Origin: Actinomadura darangshiensis
GTDB lineage: Bacteria > Actinomycetota > Actinomycetes > Streptosporangiales > Streptosporangiaceae
NCBI RefSeq assembly: GCF_004349235.1
Contig: NZ_SMKY01000059.1
Coordinates: 1 to 37,963, forward strand
DNA length: 37,963 bases
Direction: 5' to 3'
Positions 14,536 to 22,160 of this stretch are shown here, piece after piece. Every line of letters starts with the position of its first letter. Position 1 is the first letter of the stretch. A program made the position numbers and the translations under genes. The notes beneath the pieces were generated by a model. The model did not search any database and was not told where the DNA came from. It saw nothing but the letters and a program-made list of their open reading frames with translations.

Positions 14536-15581
14536 CCGGGGCCGGATGGACGACGAGCCCGCCCGCCGGGGAGTCGCTCCGGGTGCGGGTGGAGGAGGCG
14601 AGCGCCGCGGCGGGCGTGCGGCGGCGGATCACCGCGCTCGCCGGGCGGCTCGGGTTCGGCGCGGAGCGCCTCGGCCAGGTCCAGCTCGCCGCGACCGAGG
14701 CGGCCACGAACCTCGCCGCGCACGCCCGGCAGGGCGAGATGCTGATGCGGATCGTCCGGGACGGCGGGGCCGCGGCGCTGGAGTTCGTCTGCGTCGACCG
14801 GGGGCCGGGCATCGCGGACGTGCCCGTCTCCCGGATGGACGGCTACTCGACCACCGGCACGCTCGGCCTCGGGCTCGGCTCGATCGAGCGGCTCGCCGAC
14901 CGCAGCGGGCTGTGCTCGCGGCCCAGGGCGGGCACCGTCCTGTACGCGCGGTTCCTGCCGCCTGGCACGCCCGCCGGCCGCGGCGCGGCGGACGCGCCGT
15001 TCGCGGGCCTGACCCTGCCCATCGACGGCGAGGAGGAGTGCGGCGACGCCTACACGGTCCGGCTGGTGGACGGCACGGCCTACGCGATGCTCTGCGACGG
15101 CCTCGGGCACGGCCCGCTCGCCGCGCGCGCCGCGTGGGAGGCCGTGCGCGGCGTGCACGAGGCGGCGCTGCCGGGCCGGCCCGCCGACATCCTCCAGCAC
15201 GTCCACCGGCGGATGGCGCCCACCCGGGGCGGCGCGGTCGCCGTCGCCGCCGTCGAGCCGGCCGCCGGGCGGGTGCGGTTCGCCGGCATCGGGAACGTCG
15301 CCGGGTGGATCGTCGGGCCGGAGCGCCGGCAGGGCATGATCTCCGTCCCGGGCATCACCGGCACGCACGCCAAGCGGATCCGGGAGCACGACTACGACCT
15401 GCCGCCGGGCGCGGCGGTGGTGCTGCACTCCGACGGCCTGACCGGGCGCTGGGGGCTCGCGGACCAGCCGGGGCTGCTCGGCCGCGACCCGCTGCTGATC
15501 GCGGCGAGCCTGCTGCGGGACGCGGGGGTGCGCCGCGACGACCGGTCCGTGCTCGCCGTCACCACGTCCGGCTGGAGGTGA
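14523..15581 (+). CDS. GHKL (anti-sigma-kinase-like) plus RsbX-type PP2C phosphatase fusion
   Basis: This 352-residue two-domain protein joins an RsbT/RsbW-like GHKL ATPase domain to an RsbX-like PP2C phosphatase domain. The GHKL part spans about residues 18-148, with N box Asn63 in ATEAATNLAAHA, DRGPG at 92-96 and TGTLGLGLGSIERL. The phosphatase part spans about 160-352, with metal-site aspartates Asp175 (GDAYTV) and Asp192 in CDGLGHG, LHSDGLTG and a final DDRSVLAV. In Bacillus, RsbX dephosphorylates RsbR and RsbS to reset the stressosome, and this domain probably does the same. The GTG start overlaps RsbT by 13 bases. A GGAGGTG near its end serves the next gene. Confidence 0.88.
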   Translation: MGPLTGAGWTTSPPAGESLRVRVEEASAAAGVRRRITALAGRLGFGAERLGQVQLAATEAATNLAAHARQGEMLMRIVRDGGAAALEFVCVDRGPGIADVPVSRMDGYSTTGTLGLGLGSIERLADRSGLCSRPRAGTVLYARFLPPGTPAGRGAADAPFAGLTLPIDGEEECGDAYTVRLVDGTAYAMLCDGLGHGPLAARAAWEAVRGVHEAALPGRPADILQHVHRRMAPTRGGAVAVAAVEPAAGRVRFAGIGNVAGWIVGPERRQGMISVPGITGTHAKRIREHDYDLPPGAAVVLHSDGLTGRWGLADQPGLLGRDPLLIAASLLRDAGVRRDDRSVLAVTTSGWR

Positions 15582-15584
15582 CGC

Positions 15585-17303
15585 ATGGCCGAGGACCTGC
15601 TCCGCATGGAGATCATGGACGAGCAGGGCGTGTTCACCGTCCGGCAGGTGGGCCGGCGGGTCGCCGCCGCGGTCGGCCTCGACCACCAGGACCAGGTCCG
15701 CGTCGCCACCGCGCTCAGCGAGGCCGGCCGGGAGTTGTACGCGTGCTCCGCGCGGGTGTCGGTCCGGTTCCTGCTCGACCGCGGGCCGCGCCCCGGCCTG
15801 GAGATCGAGCTCGACCTCGTGCCGCGCAAGGACCCGCGGCGGCCGGTCGAGTGCCAGGCGGCGGCCGCGCGCCTGATGACGCGGGTCGAGCAGGAGGACA
15901 CCGGCGACGGCGTCCGCGTCCGGCTCCGCAAGGACCTGCCCGCCGGCACCGCGCCGGTCGGCGGCCCGGAGCTGGACGGCCTCCGCGTCCGGCTCCGTCG
16001 GCTGCGGCCCGTCCCGATGCTCGAGGAGCTCCGGACGCAGAACGCCGAGCTGGTGGCGGCGCTGGAGGACCTCCAGCGGCAGCAGCAGGAGCTGCGGACC
16101 CTCAACACCGAGCTTGAGGAGACGAACCACGGCGTGATGGCCCTCTACAACGAGATCTCCGAGGAGCTGGAGGAGACCAACAGCGGCGTCGTGGCGCTGC
16201 ACGCGGAGCTGGAGGAGAAGTCCGGCCGGCTGCGCGAGGCGGGCGAGATGAAGAACCGGTTCTGGGCGGGCATCAGCCACGAGCTGCGCACGCCCGTGAA
16301 CGGCGTCATCGGCCTCACCCGGCTGCTCCTCGACCCCGCCGCCGACCCCCTGACCGAGGAGCAGCGCCACCAGATCGCTTTGGTCGGGGACACCGGCGGC
16401 ACCCTGCTGTCGCTGGTGAACGAGCTGCTCGACATGGCCAGGGCCGAGCAGGGCAGGCTGGAGCCGCGCCCGGTCCCGGTGGACGTCCCGGCGCTGCTGG
16501 CGGACGTGTCGGAGCTGCTTAGCCCGATGGCGGCGGAGGCCGGGCTGGGGCTCGCCGCGGACGCGTCCGCCGCGCCTCCCGTCCTCGTCACCGACAAGGA
16601 GATGCTCTCCCGCATCCTGCGGAACCTGGTGGGCAACGGGCTGAAGTTCACCGCGGAGGGCGAGGTCCGGCTCTCCGCTCGGGCGACGGCCGAGCACACC
16701 GAGTTCGTCGTCGCCGACACCGGCGCCGGCATCCCGCCCGCCGACCGGGAGCGCGTCTTCGAGGAGTTCTACCGGGTGCCGGGCAGCACGGCGCGCGGGA
16801 CCGGCCTGGGCCTGCCCTACGCCCGCCGGCTCGCCCGCGCGCTCGGCGGCGACCTGTTCCTGGACAGCGTCGTGGGCGAGGGCACGACGGTGACGCTGCG
16901 GCTGCCGCCGTACCGGACGCTGGCCGAGCTGGACCTCGGCCACGTGCTGATCGTGGACGACGACGACTCGGCCCGCCGGCTCCTGCGCGGCCTGGTCGCG
17001 CAGGCCGCCGGCCGGGTCAGCGAGGCGACCGACGGCCGCTCCGCCCTCGCCGCGGCCGCCGCCGACCCGCCCGGCCTCGTCCTGCTGGACCTGCGCATGC
17101 CCGGCACGGACGGCCTCGACGTCCTCACCGGCCTGCCGCCGCGGATCCCCGTCGTGCTGGTCACCTCGGCGGACGTGGCGGCCGCCGACGACCCGCGGCT
17201 GGCACGCGCGGACGCCGTGCTGGCCAAGGACAGGATCGGCGCGGAGACGCTCGCCGACGCGGTCCGCGCGGCGCTGACCCGGAACGCGGGGCGACGGGCG
17301 TGA
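15585..17303 (+). CDS. Hybrid histidine kinase with degenerate RsbT-like N-terminal domain
   Basis: This 572-residue soluble kinase has four parts. Residues 1-115 resemble RsbT (VRQVGRRVAAAVGLDHQDQV against VRQLVRTAAAAAGLSLVDQT in the RsbT above), but the N-box asparagine is Glu50 and there is no DxGxG. Residues 145-225 form a coiled coil with a tandem LEETN-x-GV-x-AL motif 18 residues apart. A HisKA/HATPase unit follows, with His232 in ISHELRTP, Asn347 and DTGAGIPP. The receiver has Asp502 in LLDLRMPG. There is no membrane segment, so it probably reads its signal from the stressosome. The ATG at 15585 has a strong GGAGGTG. It overlaps the next gene by four bases. Confidence 0.93.
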   Translation: MAEDLLRMEIMDEQGVFTVRQVGRRVAAAVGLDHQDQVRVATALSEAGRELYACSARVSVRFLLDRGPRPGLEIELDLVPRKDPRRPVECQAAAARLMTRVEQEDTGDGVRVRLRKDLPAGTAPVGGPELDGLRVRLRRLRPVPMLEELRTQNAELVAALEDLQRQQQELRTLNTELEETNHGVMALYNEISEELEETNSGVVALHAELEEKSGRLREAGEMKNRFWAGISHELRTPVNGVIGLTRLLLDPAADPLTEEQRHQIALVGDTGGTLLSLVNELLDMARAEQGRLEPRPVPVDVPALLADVSELLSPMAAEAGLGLAADASAAPPVLVTDKEMLSRILRNLVGNGLKFTAEGEVRLSARATAEHTEFVVADTGAGIPPADRERVFEEFYRVPGSTARGTGLGLPYARRLARALGGDLFLDSVVGEGTTVTLRLPPYRTLAELDLGHVLIVDDDDSARRLLRGLVAQAAGRVSEATDGRSALAAAAADPPGLVLLDLRMPGTDGLDVLTGLPPRIPVVLVTSADVAAADDPRLARADAVLAKDRIGAETLADAVRAALTRNAGRRA

Positions 17304-18889
17304 CGGGCATGGAGCCGTGCACGACGCTGGTGGTCGACGACAACGACACCAAGCGGTACATCATCGGCAGCTGGCTGCGCCGCGCGGGGCACACCGTGGT
17401 GGAGGCCGCGTCCGCGGCGCAGACCTGGGAGCGGCTCGCCGAGCACGCGGTCGAGCTGGTGGTGCTGGACGTCAAGCTGCCGGACATGAGCGGGATCGAG
17501 GTCTGCGAGCGGATCAAGGCCGCGCCGCGGACCGCGTCGCTGCCCGTCATCCACATCTCGGCGCAGGCCGTCGACGTCGCCGACCGGACGCACGGGCTGC
17601 GCCGGGGCGCCGACGCCTACATGACCGACCCGATCGATCCCGGCGAGTTCATCGCCACCGTGGAGGCGGTGCTGCGCTACTACCGCGCCCGGCACCGGGC
17701 CGAGCGGATCGCCGCCCGGATGGCCGAGTTCACCCGGACGTCGCTGGAGATCAACGCGGCCCAGTCCTTCAAGGGGCTGGCGGCGGTCGCCGCCCACGGC
17801 GCGCACGCGATCTTCGGGAGGCCGGCCGCGGTGTTCACGCTGCCGCTGGAGGGCGGGGCGCTGCGGACCGTCGAGCCCGGCGGCGGGCCGGAGCACCGCG
17901 ACCATCCGCCCGGGCTGCTCCCGCGGCTGACCGGCATGACCCGGCTGGGGGACGGCACCGGTACCAAGGTCACGCGGGTGGCGTCGCGGCAATGGAAGGA
18001 GCTGCTGCCCGACACCGTCGTGGACGGGGACGTCACGCTCGTGGTGTCGCGGCTCAAGGCCGACCGCCCGCCCGTCGGCATCGCGGTCGACGCCCGCGGC
18101 GTCCCGGAGGAGGACGACATCAACCTCCTGCGCCAGCTCTCCCAGGTGGTCGCGCTCGCGATGGAGGCGCTCCGGTCCTACACCGAGGAGCACACCGTCT
18201 CGCTCACCCTGCAGCGCAGCCTCCTGCCGGCGTCGCCGCCGCCGGTGCCGGGGTGGTCCCTGGCGGTCCGCTACGAGCCGGCCGGCGACCAGGCGGAGGT
18301 CGGCGGCGACTTCTACGAGGTCCTCGACCTCGGCGACCGGGTGCTGGTGGCCATCGGGGACGTGCAGGGGCACTCGCTGCACGCCGCCACGGTGATGGCG
18401 GAGATCCGGCACGCGCTGCGGGCGTTCGCCTGCGAGGGCCACGGCCCCGTCACGATCCTGCGGCTGCTGAACGAGGTGCTGGAGCGCTACCACGGCGACC
18501 AGACGGCGACGATGTGCCTGCTGACGCTGGATCCGCGCAGCGGCGCGGCGCACATCGCGAGCGCGGGGCACATCCCGCCGCTGCACGTCCGCGGCGGCAG
18601 CGCCTGCTACGGCACGGGCGGCGGCGTGCTGCTCGGCTTCCCCGTCCACGACGTCGCGGTCGAGGAGAGCGAGGTGCCCCCGGGCGGCACCGTCGTGCTG
18701 CTCACCGACGGCCTCATCGAGGACCGCGGCATCTCGCTGACCGACAACCTGGAGCGGCTGCGGAGCGTGGCCGCCGACGTGGAGGACGACCTGGAGCGGT
18801 TCAGCGACCGGGTCCTCGCCGAGTTCGGCCACCGGGAGGACGACGTCGCCCTGATCGTCCTGCGCCGCGACGCGGCCGACGGCACCTGA
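17300..18889 (+). CDS. Receiver-GAF-SpoIIE (PP2C) protein phosphatase
   Basis: This 529-residue phosphatase has a receiver domain (about residues 8-125), a GAF-like sensor region (about 140-295) and a SpoIIE/RsbU-type PP2C domain (about 310-525). The phosphatase part shows LQRSLLPASPPPVPGW, VGGDFYEV, AIGDVQGHS, LTDGLIEDRG and EDDVALIVL, with the metal-binding aspartates in place. The receiver keeps Asp57 in VLDVKLPDMSG, but the conserved lysine is replaced: it reads AYMTDPIDP rather than a K-P motif. It is the last gene of the coupled operon and starts GTG in a GTGA overlap. It is probably the output phosphatase, acting on an anti-sigma-factor antagonist encoded elsewhere. Confidence 0.92.
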   Translation: MTGMEPCTTLVVDDNDTKRYIIGSWLRRAGHTVVEAASAAQTWERLAEHAVELVVLDVKLPDMSGIEVCERIKAAPRTASLPVIHISAQAVDVADRTHGLRRGADAYMTDPIDPGEFIATVEAVLRYYRARHRAERIAARMAEFTRTSLEINAAQSFKGLAAVAAHGAHAIFGRPAAVFTLPLEGGALRTVEPGGGPEHRDHPPGLLPRLTGMTRLGDGTGTKVTRVASRQWKELLPDTVVDGDVTLVVSRLKADRPPVGIAVDARGVPEEDDINLLRQLSQVVALAMEALRSYTEEHTVSLTLQRSLLPASPPPVPGWSLAVRYEPAGDQAEVGGDFYEVLDLGDRVLVAIGDVQGHSLHAATVMAEIRHALRAFACEGHGPVTILRLLNEVLERYHGDQTATMCLLTLDPRSGAAHIASAGHIPPLHVRGGSACYGTGGGVLLGFPVHDVAVEESEVPPGGTVVLLTDGLIEDRGISLTDNLERLRSVAADVEDDLERFSDRVLAEFGHREDDVALIVLRRDAADGT

Positions 18890-18914
18890 CCCCGCGCCGC
18901 GCCCCGCGCTCGCC

Positions 18915-18920
18915 TACGAT
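18915..18920 (+). promoter_or_regulatory. -10 box for a probable leaderless transcript
   Basis: TACGAT (matching TANNNT) ends seven bases before the GTG at 18927, exactly where a transcription start on the G of the GTG would place it. There is no ribosome-binding sequence before that GTG. It lies 26 bases after the phosphatase stop. Confidence 0.45.
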
Positions 18921-18926
18921 GCGGCG

Positions 18927-20093
18927 GTGGGCGGCGACGGGAAACGGGGTCGGATGGGAAGCGGCAGGGCGCTCTCGGCGGGCATCGCGGCCGGCATCGT
19001 CCTCACGCTGGCGGCCGACCTCGCCGTGCTCCTGTCGGACCGGGTGGACGGCGGGGCCGCCGAACCCGGCGACCTCGTCTCGGTGGGCGAGGCGCCGCGG
19101 ACGCCGGCCGTCGCGCCGCTGACCCGCCGCTACACGCCGAACCTGCTGGCCGCCGGGACGTCCTCGCTGCCGCCCGCGGCCGTCGAGCGGGCGCGCCGGC
19201 TCAAGGGCGTCGCCGGACTGACGGTCGTGGACGCCGCGCAGGCCGGCGTCGGCGGCCACCGCATGGGGCTGCTCGGCGTCGACCCGTCCGCGTTCCGCGC
19301 GTTCGCGCCCGGGCCGTCGGCCGAATCGGACGAGCTGTGGCGGACGGTGGCGTCCGGCGGGCTCGCCGTGTCGTTCGAGCAGGGCCGCGGCGGCGCGCTG
19401 CCGCTCGGCGCGGTCGTCCCGGCGGGACGCAGCAGCGCCCCGGGCCGGGTCCGCGTCGGCGCCTACGCCTCGATGGGCATCGGCGACATCGACGCCGTCG
19501 TGTCCCGCCGGCAGGCCCGCGCCCTCGGCATGCCGGACGGGAACGCCCTGGTCATCAGCGCTCCGAAGGCCGACCCCGCCGAGCTGGCGAAACGCCTGAA
19601 GAAGGTCCTCCCGCGCGGCACGAAGGTCGCGGCGCTGGCGGCGCCGAAGACCCCCGCCGGCTCGGCGCGGCCCAGGAGCCGCCCGCAGGTGACCGGGCGG
19701 CCGGACGGCGCCGCCGGCGACCGGTCCCCCATCACCGGCAACAGGATGACGCCGGCGATGCGGGGCGTCGTGCTGGAGATCGCCGGGATGTTCGGCCCGT
19801 TCCCGGTGATCGGCTGCTACCGCGCCGCCGGCGACCCGCAGGACCACGGCGACGGCCGCGCCTGCGACTTCATGGAGAGCACCGGCGGCCGGATGCCGAG
19901 CGCCGGCGCCCAGCGGCACGGCGACCAGGTCGCCCGGTACGCGACCGCGAACGCGCGGCGGCTCGGGATCTCCTACGTCATCTGGAAGCAGCACATCTGG
20001 AACGTGCGCGGCGGCGGGTGGCGTCCGATGGAGGACCGGGGAAGCCGCACGCAGAACCACTACGACCACGTGCACATCTCGGTGCTGCGCTAG
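18927..20093 (+). CDS. Membrane-anchored protein with MacB-like ectodomain and peptidase-like C-terminus
   Basis: This 388-residue protein has a short basic N-terminus and one membrane segment (about residues 16-36), so the rest is outside the membrane. Residues about 70-230 resemble the extracellular core of MacB/FtsX-type permeases (RARRLKGVAGLTVVDA, MGIGDIDAVVSRRQARALGM). A linker follows. The C-terminal domain (about 265-388) has DHGDGRACDF with His307 and Asp314, and HYDHVHIS at the end, a possible zinc site like that of D,D-peptidase folds. The first GTG fits a leaderless start; an in-frame ATG at 18954 is the alternative. A role in cell-wall processing is inferred. Confidence 0.8.
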   Translation: MGGDGKRGRMGSGRALSAGIAAGIVLTLAADLAVLLSDRVDGGAAEPGDLVSVGEAPRTPAVAPLTRRYTPNLLAAGTSSLPPAAVERARRLKGVAGLTVVDAAQAGVGGHRMGLLGVDPSAFRAFAPGPSAESDELWRTVASGGLAVSFEQGRGGALPLGAVVPAGRSSAPGRVRVGAYASMGIGDIDAVVSRRQARALGMPDGNALVISAPKADPAELAKRLKKVLPRGTKVAALAAPKTPAGSARPRSRPQVTGRPDGAAGDRSPITGNRMTPAMRGVVLEIAGMFGPFPVIGCYRAAGDPQDHGDGRACDFMESTGGRMPSAGAQRHGDQVARYATANARRLGISYVIWKQHIWNVRGGGWRPMEDRGSRTQNHYDHVHISVLR

Positions 20094-20100
20094 AACGCCG

Positions 20101-22101
20101 TCAGGGGAGGTCCTGCTCGCACCAGACGACCTTGCCGCCGTTGGTGCGGCGGACGCCCCAGCGCTCCGCCAGCCGCCCGACGACGTGCAGGCCCCGGCCC
20201 GTCTCGCTCGCGTCGTCCTCCTCGTCGTGGTGGCGGATGCGGGGCCGCCCGTCGGAGGAGTCGAACACCTCGCAGACCAGGCCGCCCTCCCGCACGAGCC
20301 GCAGCGTGATCCGGCCGCCCGCATGCCGGATCGCGTTGGTGACCAGCTCCGACGCCAGCAGGGTGGTGGTGTAGGCCATGTCCTCCAGGCCCCAGCGGGC
20401 GAGCCGGTCGCGGATGAGGCCGCGGGCCCGGCGGACGGCGGCGGGCTCGGCGGGCAGCTCCCAGGAGGCGTGCCGGTCGGCCGGGATGCGCGCCAGCCGC
20501 GCCACCAGCATCGCGATGTCGTCGCGGTGCTGGTCGTCGTAGACGCCGTCGAGGGCGGCCTGGCACAGGTCCTCGAGCGGCCGCGCGGAGGCGCCCGGGC
20601 CGAACGTCGCCTGCAGCCGGGCCAGCCCGTCGTCGATGTCGCGGGCCCGGTTCTCCACGAGGCCGTCGGTGTAGAGGAACAGCAGCGTGCCGTCCTCGAC
20701 GGTGAACTCGCGGCTGACGATCGGGCCGTCGCCGCCGACGCCGAGCGGCGGCGCGGGGGGCACCGGCAGGTACTCCGAGTCCGCGCCGGGCGGGGCGAGC
20801 AGCGGCGGCAGGTGCCCGGCGCTGGCGACCTCGCACCGGCCGCTGACCGCGTCGTAGACGACGTAGGCGCAGGTGGCGAAGTGCGGTTCGCGCTCGCCGA
20901 GCGTCCGCATCAGCGAGTCGAGCCGCTCTAACGCCTCGGCGGGCGGCAGCTCCAGCCCGGCGAGGGTGTGGATGGCGGTGCGGAGCCGGCCCATGGTGAC
21001 GGCGGCCTTCACGCCGTGGCCGGCCACGTCCCCGACCACCAGCGCGACCCGCGCGCCGGGCAGCGCGATCGACTCGTACCAGTCGCCGCCGACCTCGATG
21101 AGCCGGCTGCCCGGCAGGTACCGGTGGTGCACCTCCACCGGCGACGGCGCCGACAGCCCGGTCGGCAGCAGGCTGCGCTGCAGCGTCAGCGCGGTCGCCC
21201 GCTCCCGCGAGTACTGCCGGGCGCTCTCGATGAAGATGGACGCCCGGCCGGCGAACTCCATCCCGATCTCGACGTCGTAGGCGTCGAACGGCCGGTGCGC
21301 GACGTTGCGCGAGCAGGCGAAGAAGCCGAGCACGCCCGCCGCGGAGGTGATAGGCAGCAGCAGCAGCGACGCGCCCTTGAGCAGCTCGGCGACCGGCGGC
21401 CGGCGCCACGCCGCGGCGAGCCTGGCCGCGCCCTCGCCGCCGAGGGAGCGCAGTACCGGCTCGCCCGACTCCAGGCACAGCACGTGCGGGGTGCCCGGCG
21501 GGAAGACCAGGGACTCCCCGGTCGGGAACGTCGCGTCCCAGCCCGGGTCCTCGTCGTCGAACCCGATCGCCATCCGGCGCAGCTGCGGGCCGTCCGGGCC
21601 CTCCGGGGGCTCGTCGGCGTCGATGTGGCTCTCCATCAGCAGCAGCGCGCCGGAATTGCAGAAGTGCGGGACGAGCACGTCCAGCAGGCCGCGCGCCAGC
21701 ATCTCCAGATCGAGCGTGGAGCCGATCCGCGGGAGCGCGTCGTCCAGCAGCGCCCGGCGGATCACGGCCGGGTCGACGAACCGGTCCGCGAGCGGCACCG
21801 GCACCCGGACGAGGGCGAGCGCGGCCTGCTCGGGATCTCCGCCGTTCAGCGGGTGCACCGTCACGACGGCGTCGAGCGTCCCGCCCGCCGGGGTCTCCAC
21901 GGCGAGCATGGCGGTGCGTTCCCGGCCGGCCTTCAGCGCCTCCAGCAGCGGCTCCCGGGCGCCCGGGATCACCTCGTCCAGGTGCGCGCCCAGCAGGCCG
22001 TCCGCGTGCGGGGAGAGGACCGCGGCGGCGTTGCGGTCGAACTGGAGAATTCTCCCCGACGAATCCATGCCGAGAATGAGAATTCGGGTGGACGGCTCCA
22101 T
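20101..22101 (-). CDS. PAS/GAF-SpoIIE phosphatase with C-terminal anti-sigma-type HATPase
   Basis: This 666-residue multidomain regulator has a PAS-like N-terminus (about residues 5-100), a GAF region (about 120-290), a PP2C/SpoIIE domain (about 295-510; LQRSLLPTGLSAP, VGGDWYES, VVGDVAGHG, YTDGLVENR, DDIAML) and a C-terminal HATPase (about 525-666; LLASELVTNAIRHAGG, VFDSSDGRPR, GRGLHVVGRLAERWGV). Such proteins combine a phosphatase for an anti-sigma antagonist with an RsbW-like kinase. I prefer the ATG at 22101 because CATAAT lies six bases before it (leaderless). An upstream ATG at 22119 also lacks a ribosome site. It is convergent with the peptidase-like gene, only 7 bases apart, and is a separate unit from the rsb operon. 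Confidence 0.9.
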   Translation of the reverse strand: MEPSTRILILGMDSSGRILQFDRNAAAVLSPHADGLLGAHLDEVIPGAREPLLEALKAGRERTAMLAVETPAGGTLDAVVTVHPLNGGDPEQAALALVRVPVPLADRFVDPAVIRRALLDDALPRIGSTLDLEMLARGLLDVLVPHFCNSGALLLMESHIDADEPPEGPDGPQLRRMAIGFDDEDPGWDATFPTGESLVFPPGTPHVLCLESGEPVLRSLGGEGAARLAAAWRRPPVAELLKGASLLLLPITSAAGVLGFFACSRNVAHRPFDAYDVEIGMEFAGRASIFIESARQYSRERATALTLQRSLLPTGLSAPSPVEVHHRYLPGSRLIEVGGDWYESIALPGARVALVVGDVAGHGVKAAVTMGRLRTAIHTLAGLELPPAEALERLDSLMRTLGEREPHFATCAYVVYDAVSGRCEVASAGHLPPLLAPPGADSEYLPVPPAPPLGVGGDGPIVSREFTVEDGTLLFLYTDGLVENRARDIDDGLARLQATFGPGASARPLEDLCQAALDGVYDDQHRDDIAMLVARLARIPADRHASWELPAEPAAVRRARGLIRDRLARWGLEDMAYTTTLLASELVTNAIRHAGGRITLRLVREGGLVCEVFDSSDGRPRIRHHDEEDDASETGRGLHVVGRLAERWGVRRTNGGKVVWCEQDLP

Positions 22102-22107
22102 CGCTCG

Positions 22108-22113
22108 ATTATG
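22108..22113 (-). promoter_or_regulatory. Candidate -10 box, leaderless PAS/GAF phosphatase gene
   Basis: The minus strand reads CATAAT six bases before the ATG at 22101, five of six matches to TATAAT. A transcript starting at that ATG would have no leader, which fits the lack of any ribosome-binding sequence before either candidate start. Confidence 0.35.
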
Positions 22114-22160
22114 GGACATGGCGCGGCCGGATGAGGCCGATACGGGTCCGGAATCCGGCT

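Noticed and set aside
14280..16943. 887-codon open frame on the minus strand
   Set aside because: It is antisense to the RsbT, fusion and hybrid-kinase genes, and its product is low-complexity with no recognisable motif.
16817..18832. 671-codon open frame on the minus strand
   Set aside because: It is antisense to the hybrid kinase and receiver-phosphatase, with no domain or ribosome site.
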